Shown here one piece after another: positions 1 through 5,680 of a stretch of DNA of 5,680 bases. This DNA comes from Victivallales bacterium. GTDB taxonomy: Bacteria > Verrucomicrobiota > Lentisphaeria > Victivallales > SZUA-371. The first letter of the stretch is position 1; the number at the start of each line of letters is the position of its first letter. Location: NCBI GenBank assembly GCA_028691155.1, contig JAQUZV010000159.1, forward strand, positions 1 through 5,680, in the 5' to 3' direction. Under the pieces are notes generated by a model. The model made no database searches, was not told where the DNA came from, and was given only the letters and a program-made list of their open reading frames with translations. A program made the translations under genes and the position numbers.

Positions 1-51
1 CGCTTCCAGCGCTACCCGACTCTTGAATTTACTGTCGTACGTCTTTTTCAT
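1..51 (-). CDS. IS3-family transposase OrfA, N-terminal fragment (runs off the left edge)
   Basis: On the minus strand an ATG at 51 opens a frame reading MKKTYDSKFKSRVALEA to the window edge. This basic start with a Tyr/Phe-Lys...Val-Ala-Leu-Glu-Ala pattern is typical of the OrfA helix-turn-helix protein of IS3-family elements, which binds the terminal repeats and is fused to the OrfB DDE integrase by programmed frameshifting. A good ribosome binding site, AAGAGGG (minus strand of 59-65), lies 7 bases before the ATG. Only 17 codons are visible, so the subgroup and whether the element is intact cannot be judged. Family assignment is by recognition of the N-terminus plus the adjacent terminus-like sequence. 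Confidence 0.72.
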   Translation of the reverse strand, partial: MKKTYDSKFKSRVALEA

Positions 52-121
52 AAAACGGCCCTCTTGGGTTTAATTTAACGGCCATTTTACACCGATTCAA
101 GTGGTCCAGTTTTTGGGGTCA
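1..121 (-). mobile_element. Terminus of an IS3-family insertion sequence (partial)
   Basis: Read on the minus strand, the sequence from 121 runs TGACCCCAAAAACTGGACC, then about 50 bases of leader, then the OrfA start. A TGACCCC-AAAA-TGGAC type end is known for several IS3-family groups, with the left inverted repeat just upstream of OrfA. I place the outer boundary at about 121 from that resemblance. A boundary nearer 108, beginning TGGACCACTT, is also possible. The rest of the element, its other inverted repeat and the target-site duplication lie outside the window. The element abuts an IS256-family remnant, so it probably inserted into it. Confidence 0.6.
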
Positions 122-425
122 ACCGCAAGATGATCACCAGCGACAACCATTCCGGACTGAAAACCGCGAGAATGGCGGTGTTTCCGTCCGTGCCATGGCA
201 GCGCTGCCAGTTTCATCTCCAGCAAAACCATCCCGCAACAGAAAAAGTTGCGAACAACAAATATGGTGGAATTTCAAAATATGGAGTTGAAAAAACGAAC
301 CCGGCTGATTAGAGTTTTTCCTAAACAAGAATTTGCTGTTACGCCTTGCCCCCGCCATGCTCATCGAACTCGACGAAAAATGGCAGGACGAAAACAAAGC
401 GTATCTCGGAGTTGCTGAACCATGA
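122..425 (+). pseudogene. IS256/Mutator-family transposase remnant, internally deleted and frameshifted
   Basis: Three segments in three frames match consecutive parts of a Mutator-type (IS256-family) transposase. Segment one (about 127-245) reads KMITSDNHSGLKTA, then AVFPSVPWQRCQFHLQQN; it holds the second catalytic Asp in SDNHSGL and the conserved WQRC-FH stretch. Segment two (about 251-330) reads RTTNMVEFQNMELKKRTRL, then IRVFPKQE, equivalent to the RTTN-E-N-EIKRRTR-V-RIFP region. Segment three (336-425) reads LRLAPAMLIELDEKW, then QDENKAYL, the usual C-terminus, ending at TGA 423-425. The part between segments one and two, normally about a hundred residues or more with the catalytic Glu, is missing, as is everything before the second Asp. 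It cannot be functional. The 5' boundary coincides with the IS3-type end. Confidence 0.82.
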
Positions 426-438
426 ACCACAACCGGCG

Positions 439-465
439 AATTTACAGAAAATTCGGCACGTAACC
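439..465 (+). mobile_element. Probable right terminal repeat of the IS256-family remnant
   Basis: Just downstream of the transposase stop, a sequence starting AATTTACAGAAAATTC and ending in CGGCACGTAACC resembles the TTTACA-AAA...GAC-CC style terminal repeats of IS256-family elements. The position, about 15-40 bases after the stop, fits. The partner left repeat is not in the window, because the element's 5' part is lost, so the boundary is inferred from similarity alone. Confidence 0.4.
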
Positions 466-583
466 AGTAATTATGCTCCTATCGGGCGATTCCGCATGGG
501 GGGGGAAGGGGCGGAGGCCTGTTGGGGCCGTAGGTCGGAGGCCGAAAATATCTTCCGGGAGGACGAAATCGGGTCGGGGCTTC
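466..583. repeat. G-rich dispersed repeat, copy 1 (about 115 bp)
   Basis: This stretch aligns with 1790-1902 in the same orientation. Shared blocks in order are GTAATTAT, ATCGGGCG, TATG/CATG followed by seven or eight G, GGGCGGAGG, GAAAATATCTTCCGGG, and AAATCGGGTC plus a CGCTTC/GGCTTC end. Identity is about 80% by eye, with a few one-base gaps. On the minus strand copy 2 encodes the last codons of folC; the same stretch here is broken by an extra base (GGGAGGAC against GGGGGAC), so copy 1 is not translatable in the same way. It directly follows the IS256-type end. It could be a dispersed intergenic repeat or a duplicated folC 3' end. Confidence 0.75.
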
Positions 584-671
584 AGCCATGCCGAGGTGGC
601 TAAGCTTACCGACATTTTTCAAAATTTATTTGGGACAGCTTTGAGTCAAACTCCGTTATTCAAGAGATAAA

Positions 672-935
672 ATGCTATTTTTGATTGGACATAATCCCTC
701 CGCTGTTGCGGCATTTGAAAAACTTATTTTGAATAGCAAATCAGTCGCGTTGCGTCCCCCATTATTTACTTATGCCAAGCAACTTTGTGAGTTGGAGAGA
801 AAAACGGGTCGCATATGGAAAGCTGTTGCATTGGTTGAAATTTGGCATTGTCATGTTATGGTAAAAAATCTTGTTTCTACTCCTGCGGGAGATAATATCA
901 GGTGGCTGTCCATTGCTGCCGAATTGAAAAAATAG
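672..935 (+). CDS. Hypothetical 87-residue protein
   Basis: An ATG at 672 follows a modest purine-rich AAGAGA at 662-667. The 87-residue product begins MLFLIGHNPSAVAAFEKL and ends in ELKK. I do not recognise it. It has no convincing signal peptide, since there is no basic N-terminus, and no obvious transmembrane helix; two cysteines and two tryptophans are present. It sits in the A+T-rich block between the two repeat copies, upstream of and in the same direction as the exported-protein gene, with about 90 bases between them. It may be a real small gene, the debris of a longer one, or chance; coding evidence is weak. Confidence 0.3.
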   Translation: MLFLIGHNPSAVAAFEKLILNSKSVALRPPLFTYAKQLCELERKTGRIWKAVALVEIWHCHVMVKNLVSTPAGDNIRWLSIAAELKK

Positions 936-966
936 ATGAAAGATAACCCTGAATCCCGATAATTCC

Positions 967-995
967 TTGCCATACCGGTTAATGGCGATTATCTT
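967..995 (+). promoter_or_regulatory. Candidate sigma-70-type promoter for the exported-protein gene
   Basis: TTGCCA at 967-972 (5 of 6 to TTGACA) and TATCTT at 990-995 (4 of 6 to TATAAT) are separated by an ideal 17 bases. Transcription would start near 1002 and give a leader of about 25 bases before the start codon at 1027. This is consensus matching only. Confidence 0.35.
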
Positions 996-1013
996 ATCGT
1001 ATGTCAACCACAT

Positions 1014-1019
1014 GAGGGG
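1014..1019 (+). promoter_or_regulatory. Ribosome binding site that decides the start at 1027
   Basis: GAGGGG lies 7 bases before ATG 1027. The in-frame ATG at 1021 is too close to it, and the upstream in-frame TTG at 967 would put a hydrophilic stretch before the signal peptide and has no comparable site, so 1027 is preferred. Confidence 0.6.
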
Positions 1020-1026
1020 GATGATA

Positions 1027-1728
<702 letters not shown>

Positions 1729-1767
1729 TTTATTCCCAGGCATTGGATAAAGTAAAAGGTTTATATA

Positions 1768-1786
1768 ACGTCACATCTTTTGACGT
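1768..1786. repeat. Short inverted repeat ACGTCA-7 nt-TGACGT
   Basis: A perfect 6-bp inverted repeat with a 7-base loop lies between the convergent ends of the exported-protein gene (stop at 1728) and folC (stop at 1855). No T-run follows on either strand, so it is a poor intrinsic terminator. It could be a weak hairpin at the 3' ends of the two transcripts or a protein-binding palindrome. Confidence 0.35.
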
Positions 1787-1789
1787 GTC

Positions 1790-1902
1790 CGTAATTATTC
1801 CCCATCGGGCGGTTTTGTATGGGGGGGAGGGCGGAGGTCTGCTGTCACCGTGGGCTAGAGGTCGAAAATATCTTCCGGGGGACAAAATCGGGTCAGCGCT
1901 TC
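1790..1902. repeat. G-rich dispersed repeat, copy 2, overlapping the folC 3' end
   Basis: This is the second copy of the repeat at 466-583, in the same orientation, 1.32 kb away. It contains a run of seven G at about 1820-1826 and the highly conserved block GAAAATATCTTCCGGG. The right-hand part lies inside folC, where on the minus strand it encodes the final residues CPPEDIFDL and the stop at 1855-1857. Sequence match ends at about 1900, close to where ordinary FolC homology (GSLYLAGEAL) also ends. Confidence 0.75.
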
Positions 1903-3138
1903 TCCCGCCAGATAAAGCGATCCGGCGATGACCCGTTTTCCCGCCGCCGGCAACGCGGTTGCTTCATTCAGATCGGCGGCGGTGGTCCAGGGGATTCTCC
2001 CGTAACGGTCGGCCAGCTCACCCAGCCACTGCGGTGAACGACAGGGACGATCCGCATGAATCGGGACAAAGATAAATTGTGCGGCCAGCGGATAAAGCTG
2101 CTGCAATACGGCCGCGGTGTCCTTGTCGGCAAAATTTCCGAAGATAAAGGTGAAGCTTTCGTTCGGATAAAACTGCCGTAAAGTTGCGGCCAGAATCTGC
2201 GCCCCTTCCGGATTGTGGGCGCCGTCAACCAGCAAGCCCGGCGCCAGACGCTGAATCCGTCCCGGCCAGCGGGCGGCGGCAAAGCCTGTCAGCGCCGGAT
2301 TCAGATCGAACCCGAACTCATCGGCCAGATACTCCAGTACGGTTACCGCCAGAACGGCGTTGCGTTGCTGAATATTGCCGGCCAGTCCCAGCCGCAGGCG
2401 ATAGGGACCGGCGGTAAACGTCTGACAAAACGATTCCCGGTCGAAAACGGCGTCGGATAAGTTATAGTAAGGGGGGGGAACGCGAACGGCCGGACTATGG
2501 CATGCCGCGGCGGTCTGCCGGATGACCGTTTCGGCTTCCGGTTGCATCATGCTGTAGAATACCGGTCGTCCGGGTTTGATGATTCCGGCTTTTTCCCGGG
2601 CAATGGCGGCAATGGTGTTGCCGAGGTATTCGGTGTGTTCCAGCGAGATGCCGGTAATGACGCTGCATTGCGGATCGACAATGTTGGTGGCGTCGAACCG
2701 GCCGCCCATCCCCGTTTCCCAGATGACGAAATCGACTTTTTCCGCGGCAAAGTATTCGGCCGCCAGCGCCGTGGTGATTTCAAAATAGGTGGGACGGCGG
2801 CCTGCCGCGTGCATGGCTTCGGCCGCGGCGGTGACTTCCGTCAGCAACGCGGCAAAACGCGCCTCGGCAATCGCCCGCCCGTTGATTCGGAATCGTTCCC
2901 GGATGGAAACCAGATGCGGCGAAGAATAGAACCCGACTTTATAACCGGCCTTCCGGAGCGCGGCATCCAGCAATGCGGCCGTTGAACCCTTGCCGTTGCT
3001 GCCGGCGATATGCAGGAAGCGTAAATGACGGTCAGGCGCACCGAGACGATCAAACAACTCCCGAACCTGTTCCAACCCGAGTTTAATGCCGAAGAGCCCG
3101 AGCCGGTTGAGATATGCTTCGGCTTCCTGATAGGTCAT
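1855..3138 (-). CDS. folC: Folylpolyglutamate synthase / dihydrofolate synthase
   Basis: The 427-residue product is a Mur-ligase-type enzyme. It adds glutamate to reduced folates using ATP and, in bifunctional members, joins glutamate to dihydropteroate; it is cytoplasmic. Motifs in order: HIAGSNGKGS P-loop (43-52), SSPHL (72-76), FEITTALA (119-126), ETGMGGRFDATN (141-152), the SLEHTEYLG metal/substrate loop (165-172), EKAGIIKPG with the Lys usually carbamylated (182-190), RWPGR (290-294), DGAHNP (305-310) and GSLYLAGE (406-413). Length is normal. The start follows the tolB stop by 7 bases, with AAGG (minus strand of 3144-3147) as a weak ribosome site, so coupling to tolB is likely. The last residues, CPPEDIFDL, come from a repeat also found at 466-583 and are not typical of the family. 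Whether it also has dihydrofolate synthase activity cannot be told from sequence here. Confidence 0.95.
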   Translation of the reverse strand: MTYQEAEAYLNRLGLFGIKLGLEQVRELFDRLGAPDRHLRFLHIAGSNGKGSTAALLDAALRKAGYKVGFYSSPHLVSIRERFRINGRAIAEARFAALLTEVTAAAEAMHAAGRRPTYFEITTALAAEYFAAEKVDFVIWETGMGGRFDATNIVDPQCSVITGISLEHTEYLGNTIAAIAREKAGIIKPGRPVFYSMMQPEAETVIRQTAAACHSPAVRVPPPYYNLSDAVFDRESFCQTFTAGPYRLRLGLAGNIQQRNAVLAVTVLEYLADEFGFDLNPALTGFAAARWPGRIQRLAPGLLVDGAHNPEGAQILAATLRQFYPNESFTFIFGNFADKDTAAVLQQLYPLAAQFIFVPIHADRPCRSPQWLGELADRYGRIPWTTAADLNEATALPAAGKRVIAGSLYLAGEALTRFCPPEDIFDL

Positions 3139-3143
3139 ATATG

Positions 3144-3147
3144 CCTT
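3144..3147 (-). promoter_or_regulatory. folC ribosome binding site overlapping the tolB stop codon
   Basis: On the minus strand TAAGG joins the tolB stop TAA to AAGG, 5 bases before the folC ATG. The shared bases suggest that ribosomes finishing tolB help start folC. Confidence 0.55.
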
Positions 3148-4345
3148 AATAAACGTTGGACCACGACGGATAAGTCATGTCGTAGCCCTTGAGGTAAAGC
3201 CGGGTCTTCAGCGTCCAGGTGTCGACGATATACAGCGATGACGTGCCGCGACCGTCATTGCGGGCGCAGATCACATGGCGGTTGTCCGGCGCCCAGCACG
3301 GACTTTCCCAATCGCCGCTCTGGTTGACGATTACTCCGGAAGGAACTTTGGGGTCTTTGCTGATGATCGCCAAGGTGTAATGTCCGCCGCTTTTGCAGGA
3401 ATATACGATCGAACCGTTCGAGGACATGTGCGGCGATACCGCTTCTTCCCCGATGGTCGGCTGCTGCTGCGGCGTACCGCCGGCGGCGTTGATGACGAAA
3501 ATACCGGGACGGCGCCGGCCCAGATCGGAAACAAAACAGATTTTCGCACTGTCACTGGACCAGCAGGGCGAGGCCTCTACCGCGCGACTTCGGGTCAGGC
3601 GGGTCATGGTGCTGCCGTTGATCGGCTTGACATAGAGCTCCACCTGTTTGTCGCGACTGGCAATCAGCGCCAGCATTCTGCCGTTGGGGGAAACGGAGGC
3701 GCCGCAGTTGAGGCCGGGCATGCGCACCAGCAGCCGGCTACGCAACGGATTGATGATGGTCTGAATGATATCGGTGTTGGAATTGCCGTACATGGTGTAG
3801 ATGAGCGAACGGGCGTCCGGCGTCCACTCCGCTTCCACACATAAATTGTTGTGATGGGTGATCTGCTTGACGTCGCGGCCGTCGAAATCGGCAATGTAGA
3901 TGTTTTTCGCCCGGCCGGATTTGACGCTGAATGCGATACGGGTGGCGCAGATGCCGCGGATGCCGAAAATTTTATTCAGAACCATATCCACGCCCTTGCG
4001 AATATAATGGTTGCGGTCGGCTGCCGGCAATGGCTGCGTCATGACGAACGATGCCCGCCCGGCAACGGTCAGCTGCAGCGAGGACGACGAGGCTTGGCCG
4101 TTGATGACAAAATCGGCTTCAGCGGCGTTGCGGGCCGGGTCGAACCAGCCGCACAGGCGAAGATTGTCGGCGGCAATTTTGGCCACTTCCGCATCGCCGG
4201 TGATGCCGGCGACAAACAACGTCGGATTTTTATAGTCGCGCCCGGAGGGTTTGGTAATGACAACTTCCGCCTGGCCGACGGTCGCTCCGACGAAAGTCAT
4301 GACCGTAAACAGGGCCAAAACCCGAAAGAAAGATTTTCTCAACAT
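3146..4345 (-). CDS. tolB: TolB-like periplasmic beta-propeller protein
   Basis: The 399-residue product resembles TolB, the periplasmic member of the Tol-Pal system, which links inner-membrane TolQRA to the peptidoglycan-associated lipoprotein and keeps the outer membrane intact during division. The signal peptide MLRKSFFRVLALFTVMTFVG ends in VGQA with a likely cut after residue 26. Residues about 27-130 match the alpha/beta N-domain (LFVAGITGD, NLRLCGWFDP, ADFVINGQ). From about 137 onward come propeller (PD40) repeats: IAFS...IYIADFDGRDVKQIT (137-163), EAEWTPDARSLIYT (171-184), SPNGRMLALIA (219-229), SPCWSSDSAKICFVSD (259-274), and SPCWAPDNRHVICAR (348-362). It is slightly short for TolB. 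The start at 4345 is chosen over an upstream in-frame ATG because of GAAGGAG 5 bases before it and the signal peptide. No tolQRA or pal is visible, so membership of a working Tol system is inferred. Confidence 0.87.
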   Translation of the reverse strand: MLRKSFFRVLALFTVMTFVGATVGQAEVVITKPSGRDYKNPTLFVAGITGDAEVAKIAADNLRLCGWFDPARNAAEADFVINGQASSSSLQLTVAGRASFVMTQPLPAADRNHYIRKGVDMVLNKIFGIRGICATRIAFSVKSGRAKNIYIADFDGRDVKQITHHNNLCVEAEWTPDARSLIYTMYGNSNTDIIQTIINPLRSRLLVRMPGLNCGASVSPNGRMLALIASRDKQVELYVKPINGSTMTRLTRSRAVEASPCWSSDSAKICFVSDLGRRRPGIFVINAAGGTPQQQPTIGEEAVSPHMSSNGSIVYSCKSGGHYTLAIISKDPKVPSGVIVNQSGDWESPCWAPDNRHVICARNDGRGTSSLYIVDTWTLKTRLYLKGYDMTYPSWSNVY

Positions 4346-4486
4346 TTTAACTCCTTCGTGGATTTGTTTCTTGTAAATCACGTATATAATATTCGCGTCA
4401 TATATGATTTTGCCAGTGTCAACCAACAGATTTTATTGATTTTTTTTCGGCGTTTTATTCCGGAAAAAAAGGAGTGGTTTCGCCTC
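4346..4486. promoter_or_regulatory. Divergent tolB / dinG intergenic promoter region
   Basis: This 141-bp A+T-rich region lies between two divergently transcribed genes. On the plus strand a perfect TATAAT is at 4385-4390, but with no good -35 at 17 bases (TTGTTT at 4364-4369 is 15 away); it would give a dinG leader of about 90 bases. On the minus strand a perfect TTGACA is the complement of 4417-4422. No good -10 lies at the normal distance: TATATG is 12 bases away and TATTAT 25. The dinG ribosome site AAAGGAG ends at 4474, a rather long 12 bases before the ATG. No SOS-box-like operator (CTG-N10-CAG) was seen. Confidence 0.45.
4351..4357 (-). promoter_or_regulatory. Strong tolB ribosome binding site
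   Basis: The minus strand reads GAAGGAG, 5 bases before ATG 4345. This fixes the start at MLRKSFF and rejects the 27-residue upstream extension. Confidence 0.75.
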
Positions 4487-5626
4487 ATGATCAAACCGGT
4501 AGAAGATGATACCATCGCCGCCGCCGCCATGCGCGATGCCGCGGTAACTTATGAAGAAATCGGGGATGCCGAGGCACATATTGCCGCCCCCGCCGATCCG
4601 GCGCTGCACCGCGAACTGCCGGAAAACACCCGGGCCTTTTTCCGGGCCGACGGTCCGCTCAGTCGCCTTGACTCCGCCCGCAAATACGAGTACCGGCCGC
4701 AACAGGAGGCCATGGCGGAAGCCGCCGCCATGGCTCTGGCGGAAAACCATAATCTGTGTGTGGAGGCTCCAACCGGCGTCGGCAAGAGTTTTGCCTATCT
4801 GGTTCCGGCCATTCATTTCGCGGTCAAAGAGTCGCGGCCGGTGGTGATTTCCACGGAAACCATCAATCTGCAGGAGCAACTGCTGGACAAGGATATCCCT
4901 TTGCTGCGTCAGGTGATTGGCGTTGAGTTCAAGGCGGCGCTGGCCAAGGGCCGCAGCAATTATGTCTGTCTGCGGCGACTGTATATGGCGGTCGGGGAAC
5001 GGCAGGCGGAATTTTTTCCCGACGGTCCGGCCCTGGCCGAAGCCAAACGCATCACCCGGTGGCTGGAAGGACATCCCGGCGACGGCAGCAAGGCGGATAT
5101 CCCTTTCAACTGCGACGGCGGGGTCTGGGCGAACATCTGCTGCGAGGGCGGCAACTGCCGCGGTCCCAAATGTTCCTTCTTCCGGCAGTGCTATTACTGG
5201 AAGGCACGCCGTTCCTGGGATCAGGCGGATATCATCATTTCCAATCATGCGCTGTTTTTTGCCGATCACAAGATGAAGATTGCCGGCGAGGTTGAAAATA
5301 CCCTGTTGCCGCCCTATGCCGCTTTGATCGTCGATGAAGCCCATACGTTGGAAGACAATGCCGCCGAGCATCTCGGCCTACGGATCACCCAGACCGGCTT
5401 CCACTACTTTCTGCGCCGGTTGTTCAACAGCAAAGGGGGTGGGGGATTGCTGCTGCGGGCGGGTAAGGAGACGCTGGAACTGCGGGAAACGGTGGCCGAA
5501 CTGGAGGGCTTGTCACAGACCTTTTTCGCCATGGTGGAGCAGTTGCTGATCGATCGGAACGAGAGTGGCAAGTTGCCAAAAAAGCAATGCAAATTAACCG
5601 GGGGTCGGGGGTTCGAATCCCTCTAG
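4487..5626 (+). CDS. dinG: DinG-family Fe-S helicase, truncated at about residue 379
   Basis: DinG-type enzymes are XPD-like 5'-3' DNA helicases with an Fe-S cluster, acting on R-loops and damaged or blocked DNA. Visible motifs: the Q-type EYRPQQEAM (68-76), Walker A EAPTGVGKS (93-101), motif Ia STETINLQEQL (122-132), NH-LFF (253-258) and the DEAH box VDEAH (282-286). Cysteines 161, 224, 229 and 235 fit the cluster ligands; the 5- and 6-residue steps match those of E. coli DinG, while the first gap is shorter. The frame ends at TAG 5624-5626 after 379 residues. Family members usually exceed 600 residues, so helicase domain 2 (motifs IV-VI) is missing. The last 15 or so residues derive from a tRNA-like sequence and do not look like helicase. 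The ATG at 4487 has the only nearby ribosome site; the Ala-rich N-terminus before the Q motif is longer than usual. Activity as a helicase is unlikely from this fragment alone. Confidence 0.85.
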   Translation: MIKPVEDDTIAAAAMRDAAVTYEEIGDAEAHIAAPADPALHRELPENTRAFFRADGPLSRLDSARKYEYRPQQEAMAEAAAMALAENHNLCVEAPTGVGKSFAYLVPAIHFAVKESRPVVISTETINLQEQLLDKDIPLLRQVIGVEFKAALAKGRSNYVCLRRLYMAVGERQAEFFPDGPALAEAKRITRWLEGHPGDGSKADIPFNCDGGVWANICCEGGNCRGPKCSFFRQCYYWKARRSWDQADIIISNHALFFADHKMKIAGEVENTLLPPYAALIVDEAHTLEDNAAEHLGLRITQTGFHYFLRRLFNSKGGGGLLLRAGKETLELRETVAELEGLSQTFFAMVEQLLIDRNESGKLPKKQCKLTGGRGFESL

Positions 5627-5631
5627 AGGCT
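5607..5631 (+). other. tRNA 3'-end-like fragment (T-arm plus acceptor strand), possible attachment site
   Basis: GGGGG (5607-5611), loop TTCGAAT (5612-5618) and CCCTC (5619-5623) make a 5-bp T-stem (one G-T pair) with a canonical 7-base T-loop, followed by 7 bases TAGAGGC (5624-5630) and T as discriminator. No CCA is encoded. Upstream there is no matching 5' acceptor strand (GCCTCTA), D-arm or proper anticodon loop, so this is not a complete tRNA gene. It contains the stop codon of the truncated helicase frame and is followed by A+T-rich sequence. A lone tRNA 3' end is the classic remnant left by integrases that target tRNA genes. Confidence 0.5.
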
Positions 5632-5680
5632 TAAAAAAAAATAATTGAAAATACAAAATAATTGGGGATGCAACACTTTC

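Noticed and set aside
346..603. 85-codon plus-strand open frame across the IS256 end and repeat copy 1
   Set aside because: It is out of frame with the transposase C-terminus it covers, and runs through non-coding repeat.
588..606. GCCGAGGTGGCTAAG, similar to the first bases of tRNA-Leu or tRNA-Ser
   Set aside because: No anticodon arm, T-arm or matching acceptor strand follows; probably chance in a G-rich stretch.
2497..2985. 162-codon plus-strand open frame inside folC
   Set aside because: It is antisense to a gene whose whole motif set is in the minus frame; no family resemblance.
3275..3844. 189-codon open frame on the plus strand opposite tolB
   Set aside because: It is a shadow of the tolB codons: Gly/Arg/Asp-rich with no domain.
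3851..4486. Upstream in-frame extension of the helicase reading frame
   Set aside because: It runs antisense through tolB; the ribosome site and the motif-bearing region support the start at 4487.
4433..5371. 312-codon open frame on the minus strand opposite the helicase gene
   Set aside because: It overlaps a gene with clear DinG motifs, has no recognisable domain and no ribosome site, and is explained by the high GC of the opposite strand.
5572..5631. Complete tRNA using the hairpin GTTGC-CAAAAAA-GCAAT as anticodon arm
   Set aside because: The loop lacks T at position 33, there is no D-arm, and the 5' acceptor strand GCCTCTA is absent upstream, so only a 3' fragment is supported.

Overview
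The window looks like a stretch of chromosome from a Gram-negative bacterium: a periplasmic TolB-type protein, a second exported protein with a cleavable signal peptide, and housekeeping genes of moderately high GC. The lineage cannot be fixed from sequence alone. A PVC-type bacterium such as Lentisphaerota is only a weak guess from the feel of the proteins. By eye there are two compositional zones: an A+T-richer, repeat- and IS-laden left third (about 1-1790) and a G+C-richer housekeeping block (about 1850-5570). The last 50 bases are again strongly A+T-rich.

Left zone. Bases 1-121 are the terminus of an IS3-family element that runs out of the window to the left (minus-strand OrfA start codon, ribosome binding site and probable terminal repeat). 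It abuts a decayed IS256/Mutator-family transposase (about 122-425) that has lost its middle and is frameshifted, followed by a plausible IS256-type right end (about 439-465). Next is the first copy of a G-rich repeat of about 115 bp (466-583). A block of about 1.2 kb follows, with an unrecognised 87-residue ORF and a gene for a 233-residue exported protein whose C-terminal part carries an 11-alanine tract encoded by a GCC microsatellite. A second, diverged copy of the repeat (about 1790-1902) closes the block and also supplies the last dozen codons of the next gene.

Housekeeping block. On the minus strand tolB and folC form a tight pair: the tolB stop codon overlaps the folC Shine-Dalgarno sequence, so they are probably co-transcribed and translationally coupled. 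TolB is a periplasmic beta-propeller of the Tol-Pal envelope system; FolC adds glutamate to folates (and may be a dihydrofolate synthase). A 141-bp A+T-rich divergent intergenic region separates tolB from a DinG-type helicase on the plus strand, which has the Q motif, Walker A, four-cysteine Fe-S domain and DEAH box.

Right edge. The DinG-like frame stops at about 379 residues, before the second helicase domain. The stop codon lies inside a sequence that looks like the T-arm and 3' acceptor strand of a tRNA, followed by an abrupt A+T-rich change. This resembles a tRNA-derived attachment site or another recombination junction, and is one of the two most interesting spots here. The other is the duplicated repeat that flanks the exported-protein cassette and forms the folC C-terminus.
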